From positions 1 to 6,509 of the forward strand of contig JASHQP010000796.1 of NCBI GenBank assembly GCA_030039095.1: a stretch of 6,509 nt of DNA, read 5' to 3'. This document shows, piece by piece, positions 1 to 5,506 of this stretch. Source of the stretch: Streptosporangiaceae bacterium (GTDB lineage Bacteria; Actinomycetota; Actinomycetes; Streptosporangiales; Streptosporangiaceae). Below the pieces are notes generated by a model. It had not been told where the DNA came from. It was given only the letters and a program-made list of their open reading frames with translations, and made no database searches. A program made the translations under genes and the position numbers. The stretch's first letter is position 1. Each line of letters starts with the position of its first letter.

Positions 1-264
1 CCGTCGCTGAAACGTGTTGACCAGCTCGCTGCGGTGTCCGGGCTGTCGGTGCGCAGGCTGCAGCGGCTGTTCCGCGAGTATGTCGGCGTCGGGCCGAAGT
101 GGGTGATGCGCCGGGCCAGGCTGCACGAGGCGGCGCAGCGCGCGGACAGCGGCGACGTGACCGACTGGGCCGCGGTCGCCGCCGATCTCGGCTACTCCGA
201 CCAGGCGCACCTGACGAGGGAGTTCACCGCGCTCATCGGTGTCCCGCCGACCCGGTACGCCTAG
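1..264 (+). CDS. AraC-family transcriptional regulator, C-terminal fragment
   Basis: This is the last 87 residues of a regulator whose N-terminus lies beyond the left edge; the frame is open from base 1, so the GTG at 34 is probably internal. The visible part is the double helix-turn-helix domain of the AraC/XylS family. The first HTH covers about residues 6-28 (LAAVSGLSVRRLQRLFRE), then the linker helix (GPKWVMRRARLHEA). The second HTH covers about residues 55-86, with the family signature AADLGYSDQAHLTREF followed by G-V-P-P-T-RY. This domain binds DNA as two tandem recognition helices; the lost N-terminal domain would bind the effector. The protein ends right after the family's usual terminus, so the 3' end looks intact. 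It runs convergently towards the minus-strand operon and shows no sign of being part of it. Its targets cannot be inferred. Confidence 0.93.
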   Translation, partial: PSLKRVDQLAAVSGLSVRRLQRLFREYVGVGPKWVMRRARLHEAAQRADSGDVTDWAAVAADLGYSDQAHLTREFTALIGVPPTRYA

Positions 265-284
265 TAGGGCGTGTCTCGCGGATC
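265..284 (+). repeat. Left imperfect terminal inverted repeat
   Basis: It starts TAGGGCGTGTCTC directly after the AraC-family stop codon and pairs with 465-484 at 15 of 20 positions. Confidence 0.3.
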
Positions 285-316
285 TTGACATGCGCCCCGC
301 CGGGCCTCGCTATAGG
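285..316 (+). promoter_or_regulatory. Possible sigma70-type promoter in the intergenic gap
   Basis: A perfect -35 hexamer, TTGACA, lies at 285-290, with TATAGG at 311-316 as the best -10. The spacer is 20 bp, longer than the usual 17-19, so strength is doubtful. No plus-strand gene follows; any transcript would be a short RNA ending near the T-run at 406-410, or a promoter left over from a mobile element. Confidence 0.25.
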
Positions 317-387
317 ATGCCCGGAATATCCACTATGCCGGTTGTTAATGAGCCGGCTTCACTGATTCTGGTCAGCAGGCGAGTTCC

Positions 388-410
388 GGCCTGACGCACA
401 CGGCCTTTTT
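388..410 (+). terminator. Weak intrinsic terminator candidate
   Basis: A GGCC/GGCC stem (388-391 with 402-405) with a 10-nt loop is followed directly by TTTTT (406-410), the only T-run in this gap. An alternative helix pairs CAGGC at 376-380 with GCCTG at 389-393. The 4-5 bp stems are short, so termination may be inefficient. The position suits the end of AraC-gene transcription. Confidence 0.3.
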
Positions 411-464
411 GGTGCATCCGCATTTACCTCGATGACGCCACAGGCCGGCCAGCGACCCTCCGAT

Positions 465-484
465 GATCTACGGGACCCGGCCTA
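465..484 (-). repeat. Right imperfect terminal inverted repeat
   Basis: Read on the minus strand it starts TAGGCCGGGTCCC and mirrors 265-284. Its outermost bases (482-484) are the stop codon of the minus-strand cobalamin-binding-like gene. Confidence 0.3.
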
Positions 485-1423
485 GCTGGCGGCCTTGACC
501 AGGCGCACAGCGCCAGGCGGCGCGGCCGGAACGGCGTCTGGATGCAGGATCGACGCGATGGCCTCCACGCCGTCCACCAGCCGGGGCCCCGGACGCACCA
601 CGATCCCGTCGGCGTCGATGGCCCAGACCGCCGGGCCGGGCAGCCCCGTGGCGGCCAGCCGCCCCTGCTCGGCCGCCCCGTCCAGGTGGTAGCCACAGGG
701 CGCCACCACGACGTGCTCCGGTTCCGCCGCGGCGATGGCCGCCCAGGTCGTCTCCTGGGATCGCTCGCCGCGCCTCGTCGCGACGGGCTCGCCCCCGGCC
801 GCGGTCACCAGGTCGGGCACCCAGTGCCCGCCGGTGAACGGCGGATCCACCCACTCGACGATCGCGACCCGGGGACGCCGCCGGCCCGATACCCGCGTGG
901 CGACGTCAGCGAGCCGGGCGCGCAGCCCGCCGACCAGCCGCTCGGCCCGGTCCGGCACGCCGGTGCGCCGCCCGACGGCGAGGATCGAGTCGAGCACCTC
1001 GTCGAGCGAGTACGGGTCCAGCGACAGCACATCGGCGCGGCAGCCCAGGTAGTCCAGGGCATCCTCGACGTGACCGGACGGCAGCGCGCACACGCGGCAC
1101 AGATCCTGGGTCAGGATCAGGTCGGGCCGCAGCAGCGCGAGCGCGTCGGCGTGCAGGGTATAGAGGTCCTCGCCGGCGGCCATCTGGGCGCGCACGTAGC
1201 CGTCGATGTCGCCGGGCGTCATCCCGCTGGTGTCCCGGCCGCCCACGACCACTGTCTTCTCGGTTCGCGCGGCGGCAGGCTCGTCGCATTCGAACGTGAC
1301 CCCGACCAGGTCGTCGCCCAGGCCGAGCGCGTACACGATCTCGGTCGCCGACGGCAGGAGGGATACCAGGCGCACCAGGCCAGCATAGGCACGCCGGCCA
1401 TAGCGGGCGGTCGGCGCGTTCAC
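482..1423 (-). CDS. Cobalamin-binding-protein-like (BtuF/TroA-fold) protein, no signal peptide
   Basis: This is a 313-residue member of the helical-backbone periplasmic-binding fold (PF01497/COG0614), nearest to the group annotated 'cobalamin-binding protein'. The first lobe begins with RLVSLLPSATEIVYALGLGD (residues 18-37) and continues with ECDEP (45-49) and TQDLCRVCALPSG (105-117), typical of that group. The second lobe begins near RVAIVEWVDPPFTGGHWVPD (185-204), followed by an APCGYHLD motif at 241-248. There is no signal peptide or lipobox, so the protein should be cytosolic. No ABC permease or ATPase lies nearby, which argues against a classic uptake role; ligand sensing or binding is an inference. 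GTG 1423 was chosen because AGGGA at 1436-1432 sits 8 nt upstream. Homology alone would favour GTG 1375, which would start the protein at MRLVSLL, but that codon has no visible ribosome-binding site. It is the last gene of the permease operon, 11 bp after the M24 stop. The ligand is not proven to be cobalamin. Confidence 0.87.
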   Translation of the reverse strand: MNAPTARYGRRAYAGLVRLVSLLPSATEIVYALGLGDDLVGVTFECDEPAAARTEKTVVVGGRDTSGMTPGDIDGYVRAQMAAGEDLYTLHADALALLRPDLILTQDLCRVCALPSGHVEDALDYLGCRADVLSLDPYSLDEVLDSILAVGRRTGVPDRAERLVGGLRARLADVATRVSGRRRPRVAIVEWVDPPFTGGHWVPDLVTAAGGEPVATRRGERSQETTWAAIAAAEPEHVVVAPCGYHLDGAAEQGRLAATGLPGPAVWAIDADGIVVRPGPRLVDGVEAIASILHPDAVPAAPPGAVRLVKAAS

Positions 1424-1431
1424 CAAGACCG

Positions 1432-1436
1432 TCCCT
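1432..1436 (-). promoter_or_regulatory. Ribosome-binding site for the BtuF-like gene
   Basis: AGGGA on the minus strand shares its first two bases with the TAG stop of the M24-fold gene and lies 8 nt before GTG 1423. It supports that start over GTG 1375 and implies translational coupling. Confidence 0.55.
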
Positions 1437-2826
1437 AGGCCCGCCGCATCGCCAGGTGCGGCGCGAGCCAGTACGGCGGCAGGTAGCCCGCGAGATCGGA
1501 CATCGGCAGCACCTCGGGCCGCAGCCGGATCCCGAGCACGTCGGCCATGAACTGGCGGCGGGTGGCCACCCTCCGCCACAGACCCGGGTAACGCGCGGCG
1601 AGGTCGTCGCGGGCGGCCTCGTCGGCGAGCATGACGCCGTCCTCGATGTTCGACGTGTGGTACGCGGTGCCGGTGGCCGGGATGATGTCGAGCTGCAGCG
1701 CCATCCCCGAGGCCAGCACCACGTCGGAGCCCGGGTACACCGGGGAGCTCGGCCACTCGTCGAGGTGAATGAAGTGGCCGGGGTTGATGTGCACGCCGAA
1801 GAACGGGTCACCGAGCCGCCGGGAAACCAGGTCGTAGAGCTGGCCGCCGGTGACGCCGATGCCGACCGTCTCGTACCACTCGGCCGCGCACGCGAAGTAC
1901 GGCGCGACGAGGCGGTCGACGTAGTCCCGGGCGGCGGCGGGCAGGTCGTCCGCTGACTCGGCCAGGAACCCGCCGCGGGCGATGTTGCTGCCCCAGTACC
2001 CGAGCGACGCGCTCATCGGGTCACCGGCCTCGAGTACCCGGCCGGAGGCGCTGGCCAGGCCGAGGGCCGCCCGCTCGCCGCTGAGCATCACCGGGTGGTA
2101 GGAGTACGGCAGGCCGATCGGCCGGTACAGCGAGAACGCCTCGAGCTCGGTCATGCCGGGCCGCACCTGGTGCAGCATCCGGCGCATCGACTGCGACCCG
2201 TGCGTGGCCGCGAACTCGAAGCAGGCCAGCTGGTCGGTGTCATTGATCAGCCGCAGGCCTCGGCCTGGCTCGGTGAACAGCCCGGTAGCGTTCACCGGCC
2301 GGCAGCCCAGCGCGCGCAGTTCGTCCACGACGAACGCGGGCGCGTCGATCCACTCGGCCGGCGCGGCGGTGTCGGCCGGGACGAAATACTTCCATCCGGC
2401 GATGCCGATCCGCGTCGCGCCGTCGCCGCCGATCCCGGAGCCGCGCAGCACGTCGGCGAGCGGCGGGCTGGCCGACCGGTCCTGGCAGACCAGGCTGAGC
2501 GTCTGGTACAGAATCACCTCGACGGCGGGCGGCACGACCTTCGCATACGACACGCCCTCGTTGCCCACCAGCAGGACCGGCGCCCGGCCGGGCACCAGGA
2601 GCAGCAGCGCCTCCTCGAACCGGGGGTCGAACCCGGTCAGGTACGAGAGGTTCGCGAAGTGCTCCCGGTCGGCGTAGACGATCAGCGCGTCCAGGCCAGC
2701 CTCGGCGGTCGCCCGCTGAGCCGCTGCTATCCGTTCAAGGCGGGTTTGCAGAGGAACCTGTGGCTGCTCGGCCGGCAGGTCATAATCCGGCAGGTCAACG
2801 GGGCCCAGTTCGACTCCGGCGGTCAC
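1435..2826 (-). CDS. M24-family (creatinase/prolidase-fold) protein with degenerate metal site
   Basis: The protein has 463 residues: a creatinase-type N-terminal domain (about 28-195, including ALIVYADREHFANLSYLTGF at 48-67) and a C-terminal 'pita-bread' M24 domain (about 198-440). M24 enzymes usually cleave Xaa-Pro bonds with two metals held by Asp, Asp, His, Glu, Glu. Aligned by eye, these positions are Ser274, Asn281 (in GSNIARGG), His351 (in NPGHFIHL), Asp380 (in LQLDI) and Glu395 (in SNIEDG). The first two Asp ligands are therefore lost, the loop between them is about four residues shorter, and a conserved His after the SGE motif (249-251) is replaced. Ordinary aminopeptidase P activity is unlikely. 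A metal-independent hydrolase like creatinase, or a binding role, is more plausible. The GTG start overlaps the permease stop (GTGA), so translation is probably coupled. The frame stays open upstream, so only the overlap and domain boundary fix the start. Encoded next to a permease, it may act on the imported compound. Confidence 0.88.
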   Translation of the reverse strand: MTAGVELGPVDLPDYDLPAEQPQVPLQTRLERIAAAQRATAEAGLDALIVYADREHFANLSYLTGFDPRFEEALLLLVPGRAPVLLVGNEGVSYAKVVPPAVEVILYQTLSLVCQDRSASPPLADVLRGSGIGGDGATRIGIAGWKYFVPADTAAPAEWIDAPAFVVDELRALGCRPVNATGLFTEPGRGLRLINDTDQLACFEFAATHGSQSMRRMLHQVRPGMTELEAFSLYRPIGLPYSYHPVMLSGERAALGLASASGRVLEAGDPMSASLGYWGSNIARGGFLAESADDLPAAARDYVDRLVAPYFACAAEWYETVGIGVTGGQLYDLVSRRLGDPFFGVHINPGHFIHLDEWPSSPVYPGSDVVLASGMALQLDIIPATGTAYHTSNIEDGVMLADEAARDDLAARYPGLWRRVATRRQFMADVLGIRLRPEVLPMSDLAGYLPPYWLAPHLAMRRA

Positions 2827-4304
2827 GCGTCGGCCTGCGGCGCGGTCGCGTCGTCCCAGTCCACGTCTCCCTCGGCGTCGGCGGGCTTGCCGACCAGCAT
2901 CGTGGCGCCGCGCTTCAGCGCGCCGGGGTTCCGCTTCTCGCGCCACACCATGTAGCCGAACCCGACGAGCAGAGCCGCAACGAACAGGTACGGCGTGATC
3001 CGGTACGGCCAGGGCGGAACCGGGTAGACGGTGACCCACAGCACGGGCAGCAGCGCGAGCGTGCCGATCCAGGGGAGCACGCCGTGCCGCCAGAAACTGA
3101 AGTCGGCGGGGTGCTCGCGCCGGATGAACGCGGTCAGCGCGAGGTTGGCCAGGATGTACAGCACGATGACCGCGAGCGTGGTGATCGTGCCGAGGAAGCC
3201 GAAGATCGTATCCGGCGCCAGCAGCGTGCCCACCAGCAGGATCGCCACGATCCCGATGACCTGCTGCACCGCGATCGCGAACGTCGGCGTGCGGTGCACC
3301 GGGTGGATCTTGCCGAACCTGGCGGGCAGCGTGCCCGCCTGGCCCATCGTGTAGGAAACCCGGGACGCCGCGTTGGTGCAGGCCAGGCCGCAGCCGATGG
3401 CGCTGTTGACGATCGCGATGAAGATGAACCACCAGCCGGCGCCCCACAGCGTGTGGCCGAGCAGGTAGTAGGGGTTGGCGTTCGACGCGAACGCCGCCAT
3501 GTTGCCGGTGCCCCAGCCGATTGCGCTGGAGTAGGACGTGAAGACGTAGAAGATCCCGATCAGGATCAGCGATCCCATGACCGCGCGGGAGATGAACTTG
3601 CCGGGGCGCTTGGTCTCCTGGGCCAGCGGCGCGGGCGCCTCGAAGCCGCTGAGCGCCAGCACCGAGAACACCATCCCGGCGAGGATGCCCTCGTAGTGGT
3701 TCGGCGCGTTGTGCGGCAGCAGCGGCGCGGAGAAGCTCGAGCCGTGCCCGGGGTTCGCCAGGAACGTGAACGCGAGCGCGAGCATGATCAGCATCTCGAT
3801 GCCGCCGAAGATGGCCGTGGTGCGCATCGAGAGCCTGATCCCGAAGTGGGTCAGCGCCCACACGATCGCGAACGTGATCAGCGCGAAGATCCACCACGGG
3901 ATGTTCACGCCCGCTGCCATCTGGAACGTGCTCGACGCCAGGTAGCCGAGGAAGCCGATCGCCCCGGCCGGCCCGATGATGTCGTAGATCAGGTAGCTCC
4001 AGGTCGTCATGAACCCGGTGCGGGCGCCGAGCCCGCGAGTGGCGAACGAGTAGTAGCCGCCGCTCGACGGCAGGTACCTGGAGAACTGCGAGACCGTGTT
4101 CCCGATGAACAGGCAGACGATCGTGGTCAGCAGGAACGAGATCGGCATGTCCGGGCCGGCCTTGAGCGCGATGACCGGGAACGTGAAGACCACGTTGATC
4201 GACGGCGCGATGTGCGTGATGCCCTGGAAGACCACCTGCGGGAGGCCGAGCGCGTTGCGCCGCAGCGAGGAGGTCGCGGTGGGGCTGGCTGCTTGAGTGG
4301 CCAT
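2823..4304 (-). CDS. APC-superfamily amino acid/amine permease
   Basis: This 493-residue inner-membrane transporter has about twelve hydrophobic helices, near residues 24-46, 55-75, 100-123, 133-154, 165-184, 207-230, 240-262, 287-308, 342-365, 368-394, 406-427 and 435-454. Family marks are the helix-1 region GITHIAPSINVVF (28-40), helix 3 with GPAGAIG (111-117), and helix 6 with ALSGFEAPAPLAQETKRPGK (217-236), the GFE..(E)T..P signature of APC permeases. The N-terminus is short and polar; the C-terminal tail (about 455-493) is charged and cytosolic. Length is normal for the family. It would carry an amino acid, amine or related metabolite, probably by coupled transport; the substrate cannot be read from sequence. 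ATG 4304 is preceded by a modest AGGCGGG Shine-Dalgarno and by a promoter at 4344-4371. It is the first gene of a three-gene operon, overlapping the M24 gene by 4 bp, and is divergent from the LacI gene that probably controls it. Confidence 0.93.
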   Translation of the reverse strand: MATQAASPTATSSLRRNALGLPQVVFQGITHIAPSINVVFTFPVIALKAGPDMPISFLLTTIVCLFIGNTVSQFSRYLPSSGGYYSFATRGLGARTGFMTTWSYLIYDIIGPAGAIGFLGYLASSTFQMAAGVNIPWWIFALITFAIVWALTHFGIRLSMRTTAIFGGIEMLIMLALAFTFLANPGHGSSFSAPLLPHNAPNHYEGILAGMVFSVLALSGFEAPAPLAQETKRPGKFISRAVMGSLILIGIFYVFTSYSSAIGWGTGNMAAFASNANPYYLLGHTLWGAGWWFIFIAIVNSAIGCGLACTNAASRVSYTMGQAGTLPARFGKIHPVHRTPTFAIAVQQVIGIVAILLVGTLLAPDTIFGFLGTITTLAVIVLYILANLALTAFIRREHPADFSFWRHGVLPWIGTLALLPVLWVTVYPVPPWPYRITPYLFVAALLVGFGYMVWREKRNPGALKRGATMLVGKPADAEGDVDWDDATAPQADA

Positions 4305-4321
4305 GACTGAGACCCGCCTTC

Positions 4322-4331
4322 GTTGCGCAAC
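4322..4331. promoter_or_regulatory. Operator O1, predicted LacI-family binding site
   Basis: GTTGCGCAAC is a perfect 10-bp palindrome with a central CG step, as is usual for LacI-family operators. It lies about +7 to +16 from the predicted permease transcription start, where a bound repressor would block early elongation. It shares TTGCGCAA[C/G]CGGTT with the second site at 4423-4436. Confidence 0.65.
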
Positions 4332-4343
4332 CGGTTTCGTACA

Positions 4344-4371
4344 ATTATGAGCGGCTTGATCAGCGCGTCAA
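4344..4371 (-). promoter_or_regulatory. Promoter of the permease operon
   Basis: On the minus strand, TTGACG (4371-4366) and CATAAT (4349-4344) are separated by 16 bp and are close to sigma70 consensus, in the locally AT-rich part of the gap. The expected start is near 4337, giving a leader of about 33 nt that contains operator O1. Confidence 0.6.
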
Positions 4372-4416
4372 TAGGCCCAGCACGTACCCAGGTCTCAGAT
4401 TCGCATCGCCCTCGGC

Positions 4417-4422
4417 TACAGT
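4417..4422 (+). promoter_or_regulatory. Possible -10 element of the lacI-type gene
   Basis: TACAGT fits TAnnnT; no clear -35 is seen 17-18 bp upstream. A start near 4429 would fall inside operator O2, consistent with autorepression, and leave a leader of about 27 nt. Confidence 0.4.
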
Positions 4423-4430
4423 TTGCGCAA
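4423..4430. promoter_or_regulatory. Operator O2, predicted LacI-family binding site
   Basis: TTGCGCAA is repeated exactly 100 bp from the copy at 4323-4330, and the similarity continues to 4436 (TTGCGCAAGCGGTT against TTGCGCAACCGGTT). It abuts the -10 candidate of the regulator gene, so binding would block its transcription. Confidence 0.6.
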
Positions 4431-4445
4431 GCGGTTAGTCGCTGA

Positions 4446-4450
4446 GGGAG
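4446..4450 (+). promoter_or_regulatory. Ribosome-binding site of the lacI-type gene
   Basis: GGGAG, within GAGGGAG, lies 5 nt before GTG 4456. It fixes that start and excludes the upstream in-frame TTG at 4423, which is part of operator O2. Confidence 0.7.
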
Positions 4451-4455
4451 CGCAC

Positions 4456-5469
4456 GTGACCACGATTCAGGACGTCGCCCGGGCCGCGGGGGTCGCCGCG
4501 TCCACGGTGTCGCGGTACCTGAACGGTCAGCTCCGGGTCACGCCGGCCACCGAGGCCAAGGTCCTCGAGGCCGTCAGCGAGCTCGGTTACGTCCCGAACG
4601 CGCAAGCGCGGAACCTGGCCAGGCGCCGTTCCGGCGTGATCGGCTTCGTGGTCCCCGAGATCAGCAACCCGTACTTCGGCGCGATCGCGGACTACGCGGT
4701 GGAGGCGGTGGAACGGCACGGGAGCATGGTCCTGCTGTGCTCGCACCGCAGCCAGGCCGTGCGGGCGTCCAGCTACATCGAGCTGCTGTCGTCCGGGGCC
4801 ATCGACGGCATGATGTACCTCGGCTCGTTCCGGTCCAACGAGCGGCTCGCGCGGGCGATCGCCGACGGGCTCGCGGTGGTCGTCGTGGACGAGCCGATCG
4901 CCGGCCTGCCGCCGGTGCACACCGTGGTCATGGACGACTACGCGGGCGGGTACCAGGCCACCAGCTACCTGGCCGCGCTCGGGCACCGCAAGATCGCGTT
5001 CGTGTCCGGGCCCGGCGAGCTCGGCTCGGTGCAGGAGCGCTACCGCGGCTACGCCGACGCGCTGGCCAGGGCCGGGATCGACGCGTCCGGCCAGGTCTGC
5101 CTCGACGGGCAGTTCACCGAGCAGTTCGGGATGAGCGCGCTGCCGCGCCTGATCGCCGCGGCCGACCCGCCGACCGCCGCGTTCGTGGCCAGCGACTACA
5201 TCGCGCTCGGGGTGCTGTCCGCCGCCGAGACACACGGCATCCGGGTGCCCGAGGACCTGTCCATCGTCGGGTTCGACGACATCAGGTTCAGCCAGTACGT
5301 GCGACCGCGCCTGACCACCGTCCGGTCGCCGTTCGACCGCCTGGCGCAGGTCGGCGTCGAGCTGCTGTTCGAGCGGCTGGCCGACCGGGATGCGCCGGCC
5401 CGCACCGAGGTGCTGCCGGTGGAGCTCGTGGTCCGCGAGTCGGCCGGCCCGCCGCCGGCCGGCCGGTAG
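4456..5469 (+). CDS. LacI-family transcriptional repressor
   Basis: The protein has 337 residues, normal for LacI/GalR regulators. The N-terminal HTH is textbook: TTIQDVARAAGVAASTVSRY (2-21). The hinge helix follows at about 50-58 (QARNLARRR), with Leu54 in the position that intercalates the central CG of operators. The sugar-binding-protein-like core begins at GVIGFVVPEISNPYFG (60-75) and contains GHRKIAFVSGP (176-186), AAFVASDYIALGVL (241-254) and DLSIVGFDDI (267-276), the usual effector-domain landmarks. It would act as a dimer, releasing DNA (or gaining affinity) on binding a small ligand, probably related to the permease substrate. GTG 4456 gives the classic N-terminus and has a good Shine-Dalgarno. 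The gene is divergent from the permease operon, and palindromic sites in the shared gap suggest control of both directions. LacI-type effectors are usually sugars or nucleobases, so the amino-acid-type permease partner is noteworthy. The effector cannot be predicted. Confidence 0.95.
   Translation: MTTIQDVARAAGVAASTVSRYLNGQLRVTPATEAKVLEAVSELGYVPNAQARNLARRRSGVIGFVVPEISNPYFGAIADYAVEAVERHGSMVLLCSHRSQAVRASSYIELLSSGAIDGMMYLGSFRSNERLARAIADGLAVVVVDEPIAGLPPVHTVVMDDYAGGYQATSYLAALGHRKIAFVSGPGELGSVQERYRGYADALARAGIDASGQVCLDGQFTEQFGMSALPRLIAAADPPTAAFVASDYIALGVLSAAETHGIRVPEDLSIVGFDDIRFSQYVRPRLTTVRSPFDRLAQVGVELLFERLADRDAPARTEVLPVELVVRESAGPPPAGR
5439..5463 (+). other. Very GC-rich hairpin at the end of the lacI-type gene
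   Basis: CGGCCGGC (5441-5448) pairs fully with GCCGGCCG (5454-5461) around a 5-nt loop, and the stem extends to about 10 bp with one G-U pair. There is no T-run. It encodes the Gly-Pro-Pro-Pro-rich C-terminus and lies about 44 nt before the next gene. It could attenuate transcription or protect mRNA ends, or simply reflect GC-rich coding. Confidence 0.35.
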
Positions 5470-5494
5470 CTTCCCGGCGTTTCCGACAGCGAAC

Positions 5495-5500
5495 GGAGGA
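5495..5500 (+). promoter_or_regulatory. Strong ribosome-binding site of the amidotransferase-like gene
   Basis: GGAGGA, 6 nt before ATG 5507, is close to the ideal anti-16S match and decides this start over in-frame upstream codons that lie inside the lacI-type gene. Confidence 0.85.
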
Positions 5501-5506
5501 CTGGCC

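Larger units (their letters stand above)
265..484. mobile_element. Possible MITE-like / IS-remnant insertion between convergent genes
   Basis: The gap between the two convergent stop codons is bounded by a 20-bp imperfect inverted repeat matching at 15 of 20 positions (265-284 against the complement of 465-484). CTAG occurs at 261-264 and again at 482-485, partly overlapping the right repeat, and could be a target duplication. From memory, YTAR-type targets and GGGCGTGTCTC-like ends fit the IS5 family. There is no transposase reading frame, so it would be a non-autonomous or decayed element. A 15/20 match is possible by chance in GC-rich DNA, so the call is tentative. No protein-coding gene is evident in this stretch. 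Confidence 0.25.

Noticed and set aside
542..1438. Plus-strand open frame opposite the BtuF-like gene
   Set aside because: It has no domain, ribosome-binding site or sensible composition; the opposite strand encodes a full-length recognisable protein.
2760..4310. Long plus-strand open frame opposite the permease
   Set aside because: Its product is very rich in Arg, Asp, Glu, His and Pro, as expected from reading the antisense of a high-GC gene, and has no recognisable domain. The minus-strand permease in the same place is unambiguous.
2827..4344. Extension of the M24-fold gene into the open frame upstream, giving a protein of over 950 residues
   Set aside because: The upstream part is an out-of-frame reading of the permease with shadow-like composition. 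The GTGA overlap with the permease stop and the expected creatinase-type N-terminus fix the start at 2826.
4423..4455. Upstream TTG start for the LacI-type protein
   Set aside because: It would add 11 residues before the standard HTH, lacks a ribosome-binding site and lies within the operator and expected transcription start. GTG 4456 has a good Shine-Dalgarno.
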